NCBI RefSeq assembly: GCF_014904735.1
Contig: NZ_JACZCR010000021.1
Span: 1 to 64,000, forward strand
From: Microbulbifer hainanensis
GTDB taxonomy: Bacteria; Pseudomonadota; Gammaproteobacteria; Pseudomonadales; Cellvibrionaceae
DNA length: 64,000 bases
Reading direction: 5' to 3'
Part shown: positions 8,033-16,583 of the stretch, in pieces
Layout: each line of letters begins with the position of its first letter
Numbering within the stretch: position 1 is the stretch's first letter
Notes under the pieces: generated by a model
Seen by the model: the letters and a program-made list of their open reading frames with translations, nothing else
Database searches by the model: none
Told to the model about the DNA's origin: nothing
Made by a program: the position numbers and the translations under genes

Positions 8033-8776
8033 GTGTCTATTGATTTTGTTATCTCTGCCTGGCGTGCCTGGGCGCCAGGGCTTGCTGACGGGGACGATTG
8101 GCTGCTTTGGCGCACGGGGGAAAAGACTGTTGCTGATAACGGTCAGCCCGATGTTTCTTTCCTGCCGGCGATGCAGCGCCGCCGCCTGAGCCCCATGGCG
8201 AAGGCCGCCTTTGCCACTGCCTATCCCCTGATCAACGAACGTGATATCCCGTTGGTGTGCTGCTCCGTGCACGGCGAGGCCCTGCGCACCTATTCGCTGT
8301 TACGGGATGCGGCCGCCGGCGAAGCGCTGTCGCCCACAGCATTCGGGCTGTCGGTGCACAACGCTATTGCCGGTCAGCTTTCGATCCTGTGCGACATAAA
8401 ATCGCCGGCGCTGGCACTGGCCGGCGGGGATTACCCATTGCAGGCGGGGCTGCTCGAGGCCGCCGGCATGCTGGCCGAAGGTGTCCCGGAGCTGGTGCTG
8501 CTCTTCTGCGAAGAGCCGCTGCCGGAGATGTATCTGTCGAGTGCGCGCAGTCCACAGTTTATCTGCGCCACAGCGCTGCACCTGAGCACATCTGCCGCCG
8601 GTGCCGCGGGTTTAAAAGCCACTCTTACCTCTCCCCGTGAAGGCCTGGCCGCCGCGCCCTCCAGCTCGGCGTTTGCAGCTGCCGATTACCAGCTGCCCCT
8701 GATCTCTGCACTGGTCGATGGCGACGGGCGGATGCCAGTGGGGCAAGGCTGGGAGCTCTGTATCCATGGCGAATGA
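8033..8776 (+). CDS. apeC: Aryl polyene ketosynthase chain-length-factor-like protein ApeC
   Basis: 247 residues, GTG start. Belongs to the short beta-ketoacyl-synthase-like family (Ketoacyl-synt_2) that pairs with a full ketosynthase in aryl polyene systems. Visible features: LPAMQRRRLSPMAKAAFATAYPL near residues 45-65, VCCSVHGEALRTYSLLRD, LSPTAFGLSVHNAIAGQLSI where catalytic ketosynthases have the nucleophile region, and VLLFCEEPLPEMY. There is no TACSS-type active-site Cys, fitting a non-catalytic chain-length factor. From the E. coli system (established), ApeC forms a heterodimer with ApeO. It is the first gene of the rightward operon and overlaps apeD by 11 bases. The ribosome site is weak. 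Confidence 0.85.
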   Translation: MSIDFVISAWRAWAPGLADGDDWLLWRTGEKTVADNGQPDVSFLPAMQRRRLSPMAKAAFATAYPLINERDIPLVCCSVHGEALRTYSLLRDAAAGEALSPTAFGLSVHNAIAGQLSILCDIKSPALALAGGDYPLQAGLLEAAGMLAEGVPELVLLFCEEPLPEMYLSSARSPQFICATALHLSTSAAGAAGLKATLTSPREGLAAAPSSSAFAAADYQLPLISALVDGDGRMPVGQGWELCIHGE

Positions 8777-9554
8777 CAAATCCTCCGTGCGGAAGCGCAG
8801 GGACTATTACTGGGTGCGCTTGCTGGCGACGGCGAGCGCGTTCAGCCTGTTTGGGTTCGGTGGCCTGGTGTTGCGCTTTGTCCTCTTTCCGCCGTTAAGG
8901 TTCATTTACCGCGATGCGGAAGTGCGCAAGCGCAAGGCGCGCCTGTTGATTCACCATGCATTCCGTGCCTTTATCGGCTTTATGCACATCACGGGAATTT
9001 ATACCTACAGTTTCCGTGATGAGGAGCGCCTGCGTCGGCCGGGGCAGCTGGTCCTGGCCAATCACCCATCGCTGATTGATGTGGTGTTCCTAATTTCGCG
9101 TATTCCAAACGCGAACTGCATCGTGAAGGCGAGCTTATTCCGCAATCCCTTTATGCGCGGTGCCGTGACGACCGCGGATTACATTCCAAATGACGACCCG
9201 GAAAAGATTATTGAACTGGCTGCGCAGTCCCTGCAGCGTGGCGAGTCCGTAGTGCTGTTTCCGGAAGGTACCCGTTCGGTGCCCGGGCGTCCCTTCAAGT
9301 TTCAACGTGGCGCTGCCTATATGGCGCTGCGTGCCCAGGTAAAACCGACATTGGTTACCATCCGGTGTAACCCGCCGATGCTGATGAAAAATATACCCTG
9401 GTACAGCATCCCCCTGTCCCGGCCGCACTTTCAGTTTGATATCGCTGACGCCGAACATCTGCTGCAGCTGCGTGGTACCGACGAATCGCCATTGGCGGCC
9501 CGGGAAATAACCCATAAATTGAAAGCGTTTTTTACTGAGGAGTGTGCCGCGTGA
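8766..9554 (+). CDS. apeD: Lysophospholipid-type acyltransferase ApeD (PlsC family)
   Basis: 262 residues from the ATG at 8766, inside the end of apeC. PlsC/LPLAT motifs are intact: NHPSLID (the NHx4D catalytic motif, written NHPSLID), FPEGTRS and the GAAYMALRA helix after it. One N-terminal hydrophobic stretch (WVRLLATASAFSLFGFGGLVLRFVLF) would anchor it in the inner membrane. In aryl polyene clusters such acyltransferases are thought to join the aryl polyene acid to a lipid or glycerol-like acceptor (inferred from family and context). Its stop overlaps the GTG of the next gene as GTGA. Confidence 0.88.
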   Translation: MANDKSSVRKRRDYYWVRLLATASAFSLFGFGGLVLRFVLFPPLRFIYRDAEVRKRKARLLIHHAFRAFIGFMHITGIYTYSFRDEERLRRPGQLVLANHPSLIDVVFLISRIPNANCIVKASLFRNPFMRGAVTTADYIPNDDPEKIIELAAQSLQRGESVVLFPEGTRSVPGRPFKFQRGAAYMALRAQVKPTLVTIRCNPPMLMKNIPWYSIPLSRPHFQFDIADAEHLLQLRGTDESPLAAREITHKLKAFFTEECAA

Positions 9555-9808
9555 GCGAGCTGGTAGAAGAAATAAAGACCCTGATCATCGACGTGCTGAA
9601 CCTCGAAGATATTACCCCGGAAGAAATTCAGGCAGATGAGGCCCTGTTCGGCGAGGGCCTGGGACTTGATTCCATCGACGCGCTGGAGCTGGGCCTGGCC
9701 CTGCAGAAAAAATATAACATTTCCATCGACGCGGAGAGCGAAACTACCAAAACCCATTTTGCCAGTGTCAGTAACCTGGCCAAGTTTGTAGCGGACAGCC
9801 GCGGTTGA
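9551..9808 (+). CDS. apeE: Acyl carrier protein ApeE
   Basis: 85 residues, GTG at 9551 overlapping the stop of apeD. Carrier-protein fold with phosphopantetheine attachment Ser in GLGLDSIDALEL; acidic overall, with predicted four helices. One of two consecutive carrier proteins of the aryl polyene type II synthase. In the E. coli pathway the starter aryl acid is loaded by ApeH and elongated on these carriers. Needs activation by a Sfp-type transferase such as that encoded at 6578-7216. Translational coupling with its neighbours is very tight. Confidence 0.92.
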   Translation: MSELVEEIKTLIIDVLNLEDITPEEIQADEALFGEGLGLDSIDALELGLALQKKYNISIDAESETTKTHFASVSNLAKFVADSRG

Positions 9809-9819
9809 GAGAAACAACA

Positions 9820-10074
9820 ATGTTGAACAACAAAGACGATATTCTGTCGGAACTGACCGGCATCCTGGTTGAAATGTTTGAAGTGGACGCGGCCGATGTG
9901 ACCGCGGATGCGCACCTGTCTGACGATCTCGATATCGACAGCATCGACGCCGTCGATCTGATCGTGCGCCTGAAGGAGTTAACCGGCAAAAAAATAGCGC
10001 CGGAAGAATTCAAGAGTGTAAGGACCGTCGGCGATGTAGTTGATGCGATCCAGAAGGTGATGGCAGAACAGTGA
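9820..10074 (+). CDS. apeF: Acyl carrier protein ApeF
   Basis: 84 residues from ATG 9820, preceded by GAGAG at 8 bases; a TTG five codons upstream is less likely. Phosphopantetheine Ser lies in DDLDIDSIDAVDLI. Predicted helical bundle, acidic. Differs clearly from ApeE around the attachment site (DLDIDSID versus GLGLDSID), suggesting separate roles for the two carriers, for example starter versus extension or distinct ketosynthase partners. The stop overlaps the GTG of the next gene. Confidence 0.92.
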   Translation: MLNNKDDILSELTGILVEMFEVDAADVTADAHLSDDLDIDSIDAVDLIVRLKELTGKKIAPEEFKSVRTVGDVVDAIQKVMAEQ

Positions 10075-10634
10075 GCAAACTGGCACAGCTGTTACTGGCA
10101 TTGATCGTCGCGATTTATCCGCTGGCGGTCTATTTCGGTATCCAGTATCTGTCGCTGGGAAGCCTGCTCTTTGTGCTGCTGGCTGTCGCCGCCATGCGGC
10201 TGTTGGTTGGTGGTAGCAGTGGCCGGGTCGGCGCCAAACTGGTGTCCATGGCCCTGGCCGTTGTCGTAGCCATGTCGTGGCTGCGCGGTGATGCCAATGG
10301 ACTCTTGTGGTACCCGGTAGTGTGCAACGCGATTCTCCTGGCGGTGTTCGCCTTTAGCCTGCGCCAGCCGCAGACGGTGATCGAGCGACTTGCGCGCCTG
10401 CGGGAACCGGATCTACCGCCGGAGGGGGTCGCCTATACCCGCCGCGTGACGCAGGTCTGGTGCCTGTTTTTTATTGGCAATGGCGCCGTGGCGACAGCGA
10501 CCGTGTTGTACGGCGATATGCAGCTCTGGACCCTGTATAACGGCCTGATCTCCTATGGACTGATGGGCCTGCTACTGGCGGTCGAATGGCTGGTGCGTCT
10601 TCGTGTCCGTAGGGGCACTGCCGGTGGAGTCTGA
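10071..10634 (+). CDS. apeG: Aryl polyene cluster membrane protein ApeG (COG4648)
   Basis: 187 residues with five or six hydrophobic segments (e.g. LLLALIVAIYPLAVYFGIQYL, LLFVLLAVAAMRLLV, LVSMALAVVVAMSWL, ILLAVFAFSL, WCLFFIGNGAVATATVLY). Matches the COG4648 integral membrane family that is a constant member of aryl polyene clusters; biochemical role not established. Conserved polar stretch ERLARLREPDLPPEGVAYTRRVTQVW sits between the membrane segments, probably cytoplasmic. GTG start overlaps the stop of apeF. Confidence 0.82.
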   Translation: MSKLAQLLLALIVAIYPLAVYFGIQYLSLGSLLFVLLAVAAMRLLVGGSSGRVGAKLVSMALAVVVAMSWLRGDANGLLWYPVVCNAILLAVFAFSLRQPQTVIERLARLREPDLPPEGVAYTRRVTQVWCLFFIGNGAVATATVLYGDMQLWTLYNGLISYGLMGLLLAVEWLVRLRVRRGTAGGV

Positions 10635-10639
10635 CCAGA

Positions 10640-12343
10640 ATGCAGTTTGACACCATTTTTGGCTATTGCGATGGGCGCGATCTGGTATGTCACGCCCGGG
10701 ATGGCGATGTTACCTTCGACCGGTTCAAGCACCAGCTCGCCACGGCCACTGCGGCGCTGCGGGCGCAACTGCAGTCGACAGGGGCGGCGCGGCAACTGGC
10801 ACTGTACTGCGAGGACAGTTACGAATTCAGTGTACTGCTGTTTGCCGCGCTCGCGTGCAACGCCCAGGTAGTGGTCCCGGCCAACAACAAGCGCAGCACG
10901 GCGCACACTATCGGCGATGTGAGCCTGTGGCTCGGCGACTGGCCACTGGACAACGCCCTGGGCCTGAAAGACCTGGCTAACGACGGTTCTGCCACTGTGG
11001 CAGAAGCACCGCGGAAATTTAGCGGTGCGATACAGCTGTTTACTTCCGGCAGCAGTGGCGAACCTCAGCGCGTGGATAAAACACTGGCCCAATTACTGGG
11101 TGAGATGGAAGCGCAGCAACGTCACTGGGGATCCCTGATGGAAGGTGCGACGGTGCTCGCGACCGTGAGCCACCAGCATATTTACGGCTTGCTGTTCAAG
11201 GTGCTGTGGCCACTGGCGCAGGGGCGCGCATTTGTCAGCAAGACGTATTTGGATGTCGCCGGATTGTTGCGCGACGCTGCGCAGCGTTCCCCGGCACTGT
11301 GGATCGCGAGCCCCGCGCAGCTGAGTCGCCGAATCGACGATTGGCCCTGGCAATTGAGTAGTTCACTGCGCGCCATTTTTTCTTCCGGTGGACCCCTGGC
11401 GCTACAGGATGCCGAGGCAATCGAACAACTCAGCGGCATCGCGCCACACGAGATATTTGGCAGTACCGAAACCGGTGGTATCGCCTGGCGTAATCAGGTT
11501 GCAGAACCACGCTGGCAGCCGCTCCCGGGCGTAAAGGTCGATGCCGATACCGAGGGCCTTATGCGGGTGGATTCCCCATGGCTGGACAGCATTTTTATCG
11601 GCCAGGATCGTGTACAGGTCGAGCCAGACGGGCGTTTTCACTTGCTCGGGCGAGTCGACCGGATCGTAAAAATTGAAGAAAAGCGCATCTCACTGACTCA
11701 AATTGAAACGCTGCTTGAGAGCAGTGACTGGATTGCTGAGGCGCGCACAGTGACCGTGCAGCGTACGCGGCAATGTGTCACCGCCGCGATTGTACTCAGC
11801 GATGCCGGCCGGGAAAAATATATGCGCGAGGGCAGGGCCGCACTGGTGCGTGCGCTGCGCCTGTTCCTCGCGCCGGATCTGGAGGGGGTGGCGCTGCCGC
11901 GCCTGTGGCGATTTGTCGATGCCATTCCGACCAATCAGCAGGGCAAGAGCCCGAGAGAGCTGTTGATGCAATTGTTTGATGCTACACCGGCGAAGATGCT
12001 GCCGCGTGTGGCGAAACGCGAAATCGCAGAAAATACTGCGCGGGTTGAACTGCAGATTCCTGCGGATCTCCCCTGCCTGCCGGGACACTTTGGCAGCGCG
12101 CCGGTGGTGCCGGGCGTTGTTCAGATCGACTGGGCCATGCACTACGGGCGTGAACTGCTGGGGCTTACCGGGCGTTTTATCGCAATGGAAGTGATCAAGT
12201 TCAAACAGCTACTGGTGCCGGGTGAAAGCGCTGTGCTGGAGCTGGAATTCAATCCGGCGAAAAACAAACTGGAGTTCTGTTTCCGCAGCGACGGCGATGA
12301 TCGCGAGTACAGCAGCGGAAAACTGTGTTTTGACCATGGCTAA
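10640..12343 (+). CDS. apeH-apeI: Aryl acid AMP-ligase fused to hotdog dehydratase (ApeH-ApeI)
   Basis: 567 residues in two parts. Residues about 1-445 form an ANL-type ligase: P-loop LFTSGSSGEP (134-143), FSSGGPL, GSTETGG and a late RVDRIVKIEEKRISL hinge region. It should adenylate an aromatic acid and load it on a carrier protein. Residues about 453-567 form a FabZ/FabA-like hotdog domain with LPGHFGSAPVVPGV, catalytic His483 in the GHF motif. In E. coli the equivalents ApeH and ApeI are separate proteins (known); here they are one chain with no internal stop. The hotdog half lacks the usual long FabZ N-terminal helix. Overlaps the next gene by 8 bases. Confidence 0.88.
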   Translation: MQFDTIFGYCDGRDLVCHARDGDVTFDRFKHQLATATAALRAQLQSTGAARQLALYCEDSYEFSVLLFAALACNAQVVVPANNKRSTAHTIGDVSLWLGDWPLDNALGLKDLANDGSATVAEAPRKFSGAIQLFTSGSSGEPQRVDKTLAQLLGEMEAQQRHWGSLMEGATVLATVSHQHIYGLLFKVLWPLAQGRAFVSKTYLDVAGLLRDAAQRSPALWIASPAQLSRRIDDWPWQLSSSLRAIFSSGGPLALQDAEAIEQLSGIAPHEIFGSTETGGIAWRNQVAEPRWQPLPGVKVDADTEGLMRVDSPWLDSIFIGQDRVQVEPDGRFHLLGRVDRIVKIEEKRISLTQIETLLESSDWIAEARTVTVQRTRQCVTAAIVLSDAGREKYMREGRAALVRALRLFLAPDLEGVALPRLWRFVDAIPTNQQGKSPRELLMQLFDATPAKMLPRVAKREIAENTARVELQIPADLPCLPGHFGSAPVVPGVVQIDWAMHYGRELLGLTGRFIAMEVIKFKQLLVPGESAVLELEFNPAKNKLEFCFRSDGDDREYSSGKLCFDHG

Positions 12344-13076
12344 TCCCTGTTTCGTTATTCCCGTTTACAACCACGAGCGCGCGATTGCCGGTACGCTCGA
12401 GTCTCTGCGCGCGTTCGCCCTGCCGTGTGTGCTGGTGGACGATGGCTGCAATAATTCGTGCAGCGCAGAGCTGCAGCGGCTGGCGCGTGAACAGAGCGAC
12501 TGGTTACACCTTGTGGTGCGCGAAGAGAATGGTGGCAAGGGTGCTGCGGTCAAGACCGGGCTGCGCGCCGCCAGAAAACTCGGCTTTAGCCACGGTATAC
12601 AGGTGGACGCCGACGGACAGCACAATCCGGCGGATATTCCGCAGTTTATCCAACACTGCAAGGCGCGCCCGGATGCGCTGATCTGCGGTTATCCGGTGTA
12701 CGACGAATCGGTACCCACGGCGCGTCTGCTGGGCCGATACCTGACCCACTTGTGGGTCTGGATCAATACCCTGTCACTGGAAATCAAGGATTCCATGTGC
12801 GGACTGCGCTGCTATCCACTCGCGAGTGCAGTGGCGCTGATCGACGAGGAGTACACTGGCGACCGGATGGATTTCGATCCGGAAGTCCTCGTGCGGTGGC
12901 ACTGGCGCGGAGAGCCGCTGGTACAGGTGCCGGTAAAAGTCCGCTACCCGGTAGATGGGGTTTCGCATTTCCGGGGCCTGCAGGACAACATGCTGATTTC
13001 CGCCATGCACACACGCCTGTTTTTCGGCATGCTCGCGCGTCAATTGCGCCGGCTGAAACCGGAGACGGCGCTGTGA
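12336..13076 (+). CDS. apeJ: GT2 glycosyltransferase (ApeJ N-terminal part equivalent)
   Basis: 246 residues from ATG 12336, overlapping the end of the ligase gene. Family 2 glycosyltransferase: CFVIPVYNHERAI at the N-terminus, LVDDGCNN (nucleotide contact), ENGGKGAAVKTGL, and VDADGQHNPAD as the DxD metal site. Ends with a C-terminal amphipathic region, no transmembrane span. In E. coli ApeJ is a glycosyltransferase/acyltransferase fusion; here the two activities sit in separate, overlapping genes. Probably adds a sugar during maturation of the aryl polyene lipid; donor and acceptor unknown. Confidence 0.83.
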   Translation: MANPCFVIPVYNHERAIAGTLESLRAFALPCVLVDDGCNNSCSAELQRLAREQSDWLHLVVREENGGKGAAVKTGLRAARKLGFSHGIQVDADGQHNPADIPQFIQHCKARPDALICGYPVYDESVPTARLLGRYLTHLWVWINTLSLEIKDSMCGLRCYPLASAVALIDEEYTGDRMDFDPEVLVRWHWRGEPLVQVPVKVRYPVDGVSHFRGLQDNMLISAMHTRLFFGMLARQLRRLKPETAL

Positions 13077-13996
13077 GTAGTCTGCACTGGTCGCGCTATC
13101 GTGAGCAGGGGTTTTTCCTCGGCATTCGTTTCCTGTTCTGGTTGCATCACCGCCTTGGGCCCATCGCATTCAAACTCGCGGTGTATCCGGTGGTGCTCTG
13201 TTACTACCTGAAGAATCGCCGTGGCCGCGCGGCGACGCGGGAATATTTGCAGCTTTTTGCGGCCCGCTATCCGGATGCCGGTATCGTTCCGAATTGGACT
13301 ACCGGCTTCCGCATTTTTCTCAATTTCGCCAACAGCGCGCGGGAAAAACTCGAGGCGTGGTTTGTGGGTATTCCGCAGAGCCAGGTTAACTTTCCCGAGC
13401 GCGCGTTTTTGCATCAAATTGCGTCCAGCGGCCAGGGTGGTGTACTGATTGGTTCCCATCTGGGCAATCTGGAAGTCTGCCGCGCGCTCGGCAGCCTGAC
13501 GGATGTACGCGTGAATGTGCTGGTTCACACCAAACATGCGAAAAAATTCAACCGCATGATGCAGATGCTCAACCCCAAGAGCCAGGTCTGCCTGATCCAG
13601 GTCACCGAAGTAACGCCCACCCTGGCAATGCAGTTGTCGGAAGCGGTGGAGCGCGGCGAGCTGGTGGTTATTGTTGGTGATCGCACTCCCATCAACTCCA
13701 TCGGGCGCACTTGCGAGGCAGAATTTCTCGGACGTCCTGCGCCGTTTCCCCAGGGGCCCTACATTCTCGCCGCACTGCTCAAATGTCCGGTGTATACCCT
13801 GTTTTGCCTGCGCAGCCGCAATGGCTACGACATTTATATGGAAAAACTGTGCGATCGGGTGCAAATGAAGCGCGGTGACCGCGAAGCCCATATTCGCGAG
13901 CTGGTGGCAGGCTTTGCCGAGCGCCTCGAACATTACTGCCGGATGGCGCCCCTCCAGTGGTACAACTTCTATCCGTTCTGGGATCAACAACAATGA
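13073..13996 (+). CDS. LpxL/HtrB-like acyltransferase (ApeJ C-terminal part equivalent)
   Basis: 307 residues from GTG 13073, which overlaps the preceding stop as GTGA; a longer in-frame reading runs into the glycosyltransferase gene and is rejected. Matches the lipid A biosynthesis acyltransferase family: an N-terminal membrane segment (GIRFLFWLHHRLGPIAFKLAVYPVV), SHLGNLE as the HX4(D/E) catalytic motif, VIVGDRTP and FPQGPYILAALL. Likely transfers an acyl chain, possibly the polyene, to a glycolipid. The family and its place after the glycosyltransferase suggest the two work as a pair. The stop overlaps the next ATG (ATGA). Confidence 0.84.
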   Translation: MSSLHWSRYREQGFFLGIRFLFWLHHRLGPIAFKLAVYPVVLCYYLKNRRGRAATREYLQLFAARYPDAGIVPNWTTGFRIFLNFANSAREKLEAWFVGIPQSQVNFPERAFLHQIASSGQGGVLIGSHLGNLEVCRALGSLTDVRVNVLVHTKHAKKFNRMMQMLNPKSQVCLIQVTEVTPTLAMQLSEAVERGELVVIVGDRTPINSIGRTCEAEFLGRPAPFPQGPYILAALLKCPVYTLFCLRSRNGYDIYMEKLCDRVQMKRGDREAHIRELVAGFAERLEHYCRMAPLQWYNFYPFWDQQQ

Positions 13997-15555
13997 ATAC
14001 AGCAGTGTTGCAGCGCAACAAGGTCGTCTTTGACGGCAGTGAGCTGACAATTGCACAGATCAACGAAATCGCCCGTGGACGTGCCGAAGTGCAGCTGTCC
14101 ACCGACCGGGCTTTTGTTGCGCGCATCAATCGCGGGGTCGAGTTCCTCGACCGGCTCTGGCAGCAGGAAGGGGTCATCTACGGCGTAACCACCGGCTACG
14201 GTGATTCCTGCACGGTAAATATTCCCGGTGATCTGGTGGAGGAGTTGCCGCGTCACCTGTACACCTTCCACGGCTGTGGTCTCGGCGAAGTCTTCAGTCT
14301 CGAACAGAGCCGCGCCATTGTCGGCGCGCGCCTGGCGAGCCTGGCCCGCGGCAGCTCCGGTGTGCGCTATGAACTGCTCCAGCAGCTGGCGCGTCTACTG
14401 CAGCTCGATGTGATTCCGGTGATTCCCCAGGAGGGTTCCGTCGGCGCCAGTGGAGACCTGACGCCATTGTCCTATGTGGCCGCAGTGGTCGCTGGCGAGC
14501 GCAAGGTCTGGTATCGCGGCGAGCAGCGCGGCACCGCCGAGGTATTCGCCGAGCTGGGTATTCAGCCGCTGAAGCTGCGCCCGAAAGAGGGCCTGGCAAT
14601 CATGAACGGCACGGCGGCCATGACTGGCCTCGCGTGTATCGCCTATGACCGGGCTGAATACCTGTGCCAACTGAGCGCGCGCATTACCGCACTGGTGAGT
14701 ATTGCGCTGCAGGGCAACGCCTACCACTTCGACAATGCGCTGTTCGCGGTAAAACCGCACCCGGGCCAGAATCAGATTGCACGCTGGATCCACGAAGACC
14801 TGAATGCGGGAGAGGCGCCCCGCCAGAGCGATCGACTACAGGACCGCTATTCCCTGCGCTGTGCGCCGCACGTGATCGGTGTGACCCAGGATTCCCTGCC
14901 GTGGCTACGCCAATTTATCGAAAACGAGCTGAACAGCGCCAATGACAATCCGATTATTGACGGCGAACAAGAGCACGTATTGCACGGCGGCCACTTTTAC
15001 GGTGGGCATATCGCCTTCGCCATGGATAGCCTGAAAAATGCCGTCGCCAATCTCGCCGATCTGCTCGACCGGCAGATCGCGCAACTGGCCGATACGAAAT
15101 TCAACAACGGTCTGCCCGCAAACCTCACGGGAGCCACCGGTGAACGCCGCCCGCTCAATCACGGGTTCAAGGCGGTACAGATCGGGGCCAGCGCCTGGAC
15201 AGCGGAAGCGCTCAAACAGACGATGCCGGCGAGTGTTTTCTCCCGTTCCACCGAGTGCCACAACCAGGACAAGGTCAGCATGGGAACCATTGCCGCGCGA
15301 GACTGCGCGCGCGTACTTCAGCTGACAGAACAGGTAGCAGCGGCGGCACTGATGATGGGCTGGCAGGGTGTACAACTGCGCTTGCGCGAAGGTGAGCTGG
15401 AGGAAGAAAACCTCTCCCCGGCCGTGCGCTCGAGCATCAGGCAGGTGGCCGACACCTTTGCCCTGCTGGAGCAGGACCGTGAACTGGAAAGCGATCTGCG
15501 CAATTTCGTTAAACTAATCCAGCAGCGACACTGGCGCCTGTACGATGCAAAGTAA
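13993..15555 (+). CDS. Aromatic amino-acid ammonia-lyase (HAL/TAL/PAL family, MIO-dependent)
   Basis: 520 residues, ATG 13993. The MIO cofactor forms from the tripeptide Ala152-Ser153-Gly154 in GSVGASGDLTPLSY. Catalytic Tyr63 lies in IYGVTTGYG. NGTAAMTG, NSANDNPI and a late HNQDKVSMGT motif are all intact, so the enzyme should be active. The residue pair that sets substrate choice is Phe92-His93 (LYTFHGCGLG): not Ser-His of histidine lyases, not Phe-Leu of PAL, not His-Leu of the Rhodobacter tyrosine lyase. In the cluster it most likely makes 4-coumarate or cinnamate as aryl starter for the ligase at 10640. Annotation as plain HutH would be misleading. Confidence 0.9.
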   Translation: MNTAVLQRNKVVFDGSELTIAQINEIARGRAEVQLSTDRAFVARINRGVEFLDRLWQQEGVIYGVTTGYGDSCTVNIPGDLVEELPRHLYTFHGCGLGEVFSLEQSRAIVGARLASLARGSSGVRYELLQQLARLLQLDVIPVIPQEGSVGASGDLTPLSYVAAVVAGERKVWYRGEQRGTAEVFAELGIQPLKLRPKEGLAIMNGTAAMTGLACIAYDRAEYLCQLSARITALVSIALQGNAYHFDNALFAVKPHPGQNQIARWIHEDLNAGEAPRQSDRLQDRYSLRCAPHVIGVTQDSLPWLRQFIENELNSANDNPIIDGEQEHVLHGGHFYGGHIAFAMDSLKNAVANLADLLDRQIAQLADTKFNNGLPANLTGATGERRPLNHGFKAVQIGASAWTAEALKQTMPASVFSRSTECHNQDKVSMGTIAARDCARVLQLTEQVAAAALMMGWQGVQLRLREGELEEENLSPAVRSSIRQVADTFALLEQDRELESDLRNFVKLIQQRHWRLYDAK

Positions 15556-15976
15556 AAAAGATTTACCGGCACTGTGGGCGGCGGAAATTGAGCTGCAGGT
15601 CCCGTTTCACGACGTGGACATGATGGAAGTCGCCTGGCACGGTCACTACGCCAAGTATTTCGAGATCGCGCGCTGCGCGTTACTCGACCAGCTGGATTAC
15701 AACTATCCACAAATGCGCGACTCCGGTTATGCCTGGCCGGTGATCGACCTGCGCATACGCTACGCCAAGCCGCTACGGTTTCAGCAGTGGGTGGTGGTAC
15801 GCGCGGAAGTCGCAGAGTATGAAAACCGCTTCAAGATTAATTACCAGGTACGCGATCGCGCTACCGGTACCCGCCTGACGCGGGGGCATACCATACAGGT
15901 GGCAGTGGAAATCCACAGCGAGGAAATGCTGTTCGCATCGCCTCCGGTACTGCTGCAAAAGCTGGGAGTTGAGTGA
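15545..15976 (+). CDS. apeK: 4HBT-family thioesterase ApeK
   Basis: 143 residues, ATG 15545 inside the end of the lyase gene. Hotdog-fold thioesterase of the 4-hydroxybenzoyl-CoA thioesterase group: VPFHDVDMMEVAWHGHYAKY holds the catalytic Asp region and the long helix, and WPVIDLRIRYAKPLRF follows as in family members. Probably releases or proofreads aryl polyene acyl groups from the carrier protein. The stop shares its A with the next ATG (TGATG). Confidence 0.88.
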   Translation: MQSKKDLPALWAAEIELQVPFHDVDMMEVAWHGHYAKYFEIARCALLDQLDYNYPQMRDSGYAWPVIDLRIRYAKPLRFQQWVVVRAEVAEYENRFKINYQVRDRATGTRLTRGHTIQVAVEIHSEEMLFASPPVLLQKLGVE

Positions 15977-16578
15977 TGCGTATTCTGTGGGCGTCGGCCG
16001 TTCTGTGCCTGGTTGCATCGCTTTCTCCCCTGGCATCAGCGCTGGCCCCGGAACAGCAGCAGGTATTGCGGACCATTGAAGCGCGCCTGCAGACAGCGCC
16101 GCAGATGCTGGGCCGTTTCGAGCAGAAGAAAACCCTGCCCATGTTGCCACGGCCCCTGCTCTCCAGTGGTGTCGTGGCTCTGTCGCAAGATAAAGGCGTC
16201 AGCTGGCGCGTGCAAAACCCTATTGCATCACACCGGATTCTGAGTGAAGAGCAGGCAGGCGGCGATGCCATGGCCAGACAGATTGCCTATCCGCTACTGC
16301 AGATTTTTCGCGGCAACTTTTTCGCCCTGGACGATCTGTTTGATGTCGCGGCGAAGGCAGAAGCCGATCAGTGGCGCGTCACACTGACACCCAAGGCGGA
16401 GTCGATAGCCAAAGTCATCACCTCGATCGAAGTTTCGGGAGATGACAAGATCGAGCAGATCCGGCTGGCCGAGGCAAACAGTGCGGTTACCGAGATGCAA
16501 TTGCTGGATCTTCACGCCGTGCGTCAGGGCGATCCCGCCCTGTCCGCCGAGTTCGACAGCCCACAACAAGAACAATAA
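15976..16578 (+). CDS. apeL: LolA-like periplasmic carrier ApeL
   Basis: 200 residues with signal peptide (RILWASAVLCLVASLSPLASA, cut near ALA). The mature part shows the LolA-type pattern: VLRTIEARLQTAPQMLGRFEQKK, GVSWRVQNP, and strand-rich WRVTLTPK / ITSIEVSGDDKIEQIRLAEANS. LolA carries lipoproteins across the periplasm; in aryl polyene clusters a paralogue is thought to move the hydrophobic pigment lipid. Next to the MMPL exporter gene, which fits transport. Translation is coupled to apeK. Confidence 0.84.
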   Translation: MRILWASAVLCLVASLSPLASALAPEQQQVLRTIEARLQTAPQMLGRFEQKKTLPMLPRPLLSSGVVALSQDKGVSWRVQNPIASHRILSEEQAGGDAMARQIAYPLLQIFRGNFFALDDLFDVAAKAEADQWRVTLTPKAESIAKVITSIEVSGDDKIEQIRLAEANSAVTEMQLLDLHAVRQGDPALSAEFDSPQQEQ

Positions 16579-16583
16579 TTGAG

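Noticed and set aside
12752..13072. Upstream in-frame extension of the LpxL-like gene
   Set aside because: It lies inside the glycosyltransferase gene; the GTG at 13073 with GTGA overlap matches the other junctions.
13993..15555. Annotation as histidine ammonia-lyase HutH
   Set aside because: No hutU/hutI/hutG genes are near, the Ser-His selectivity pair is not present, and the gene lies in a pigment operon.
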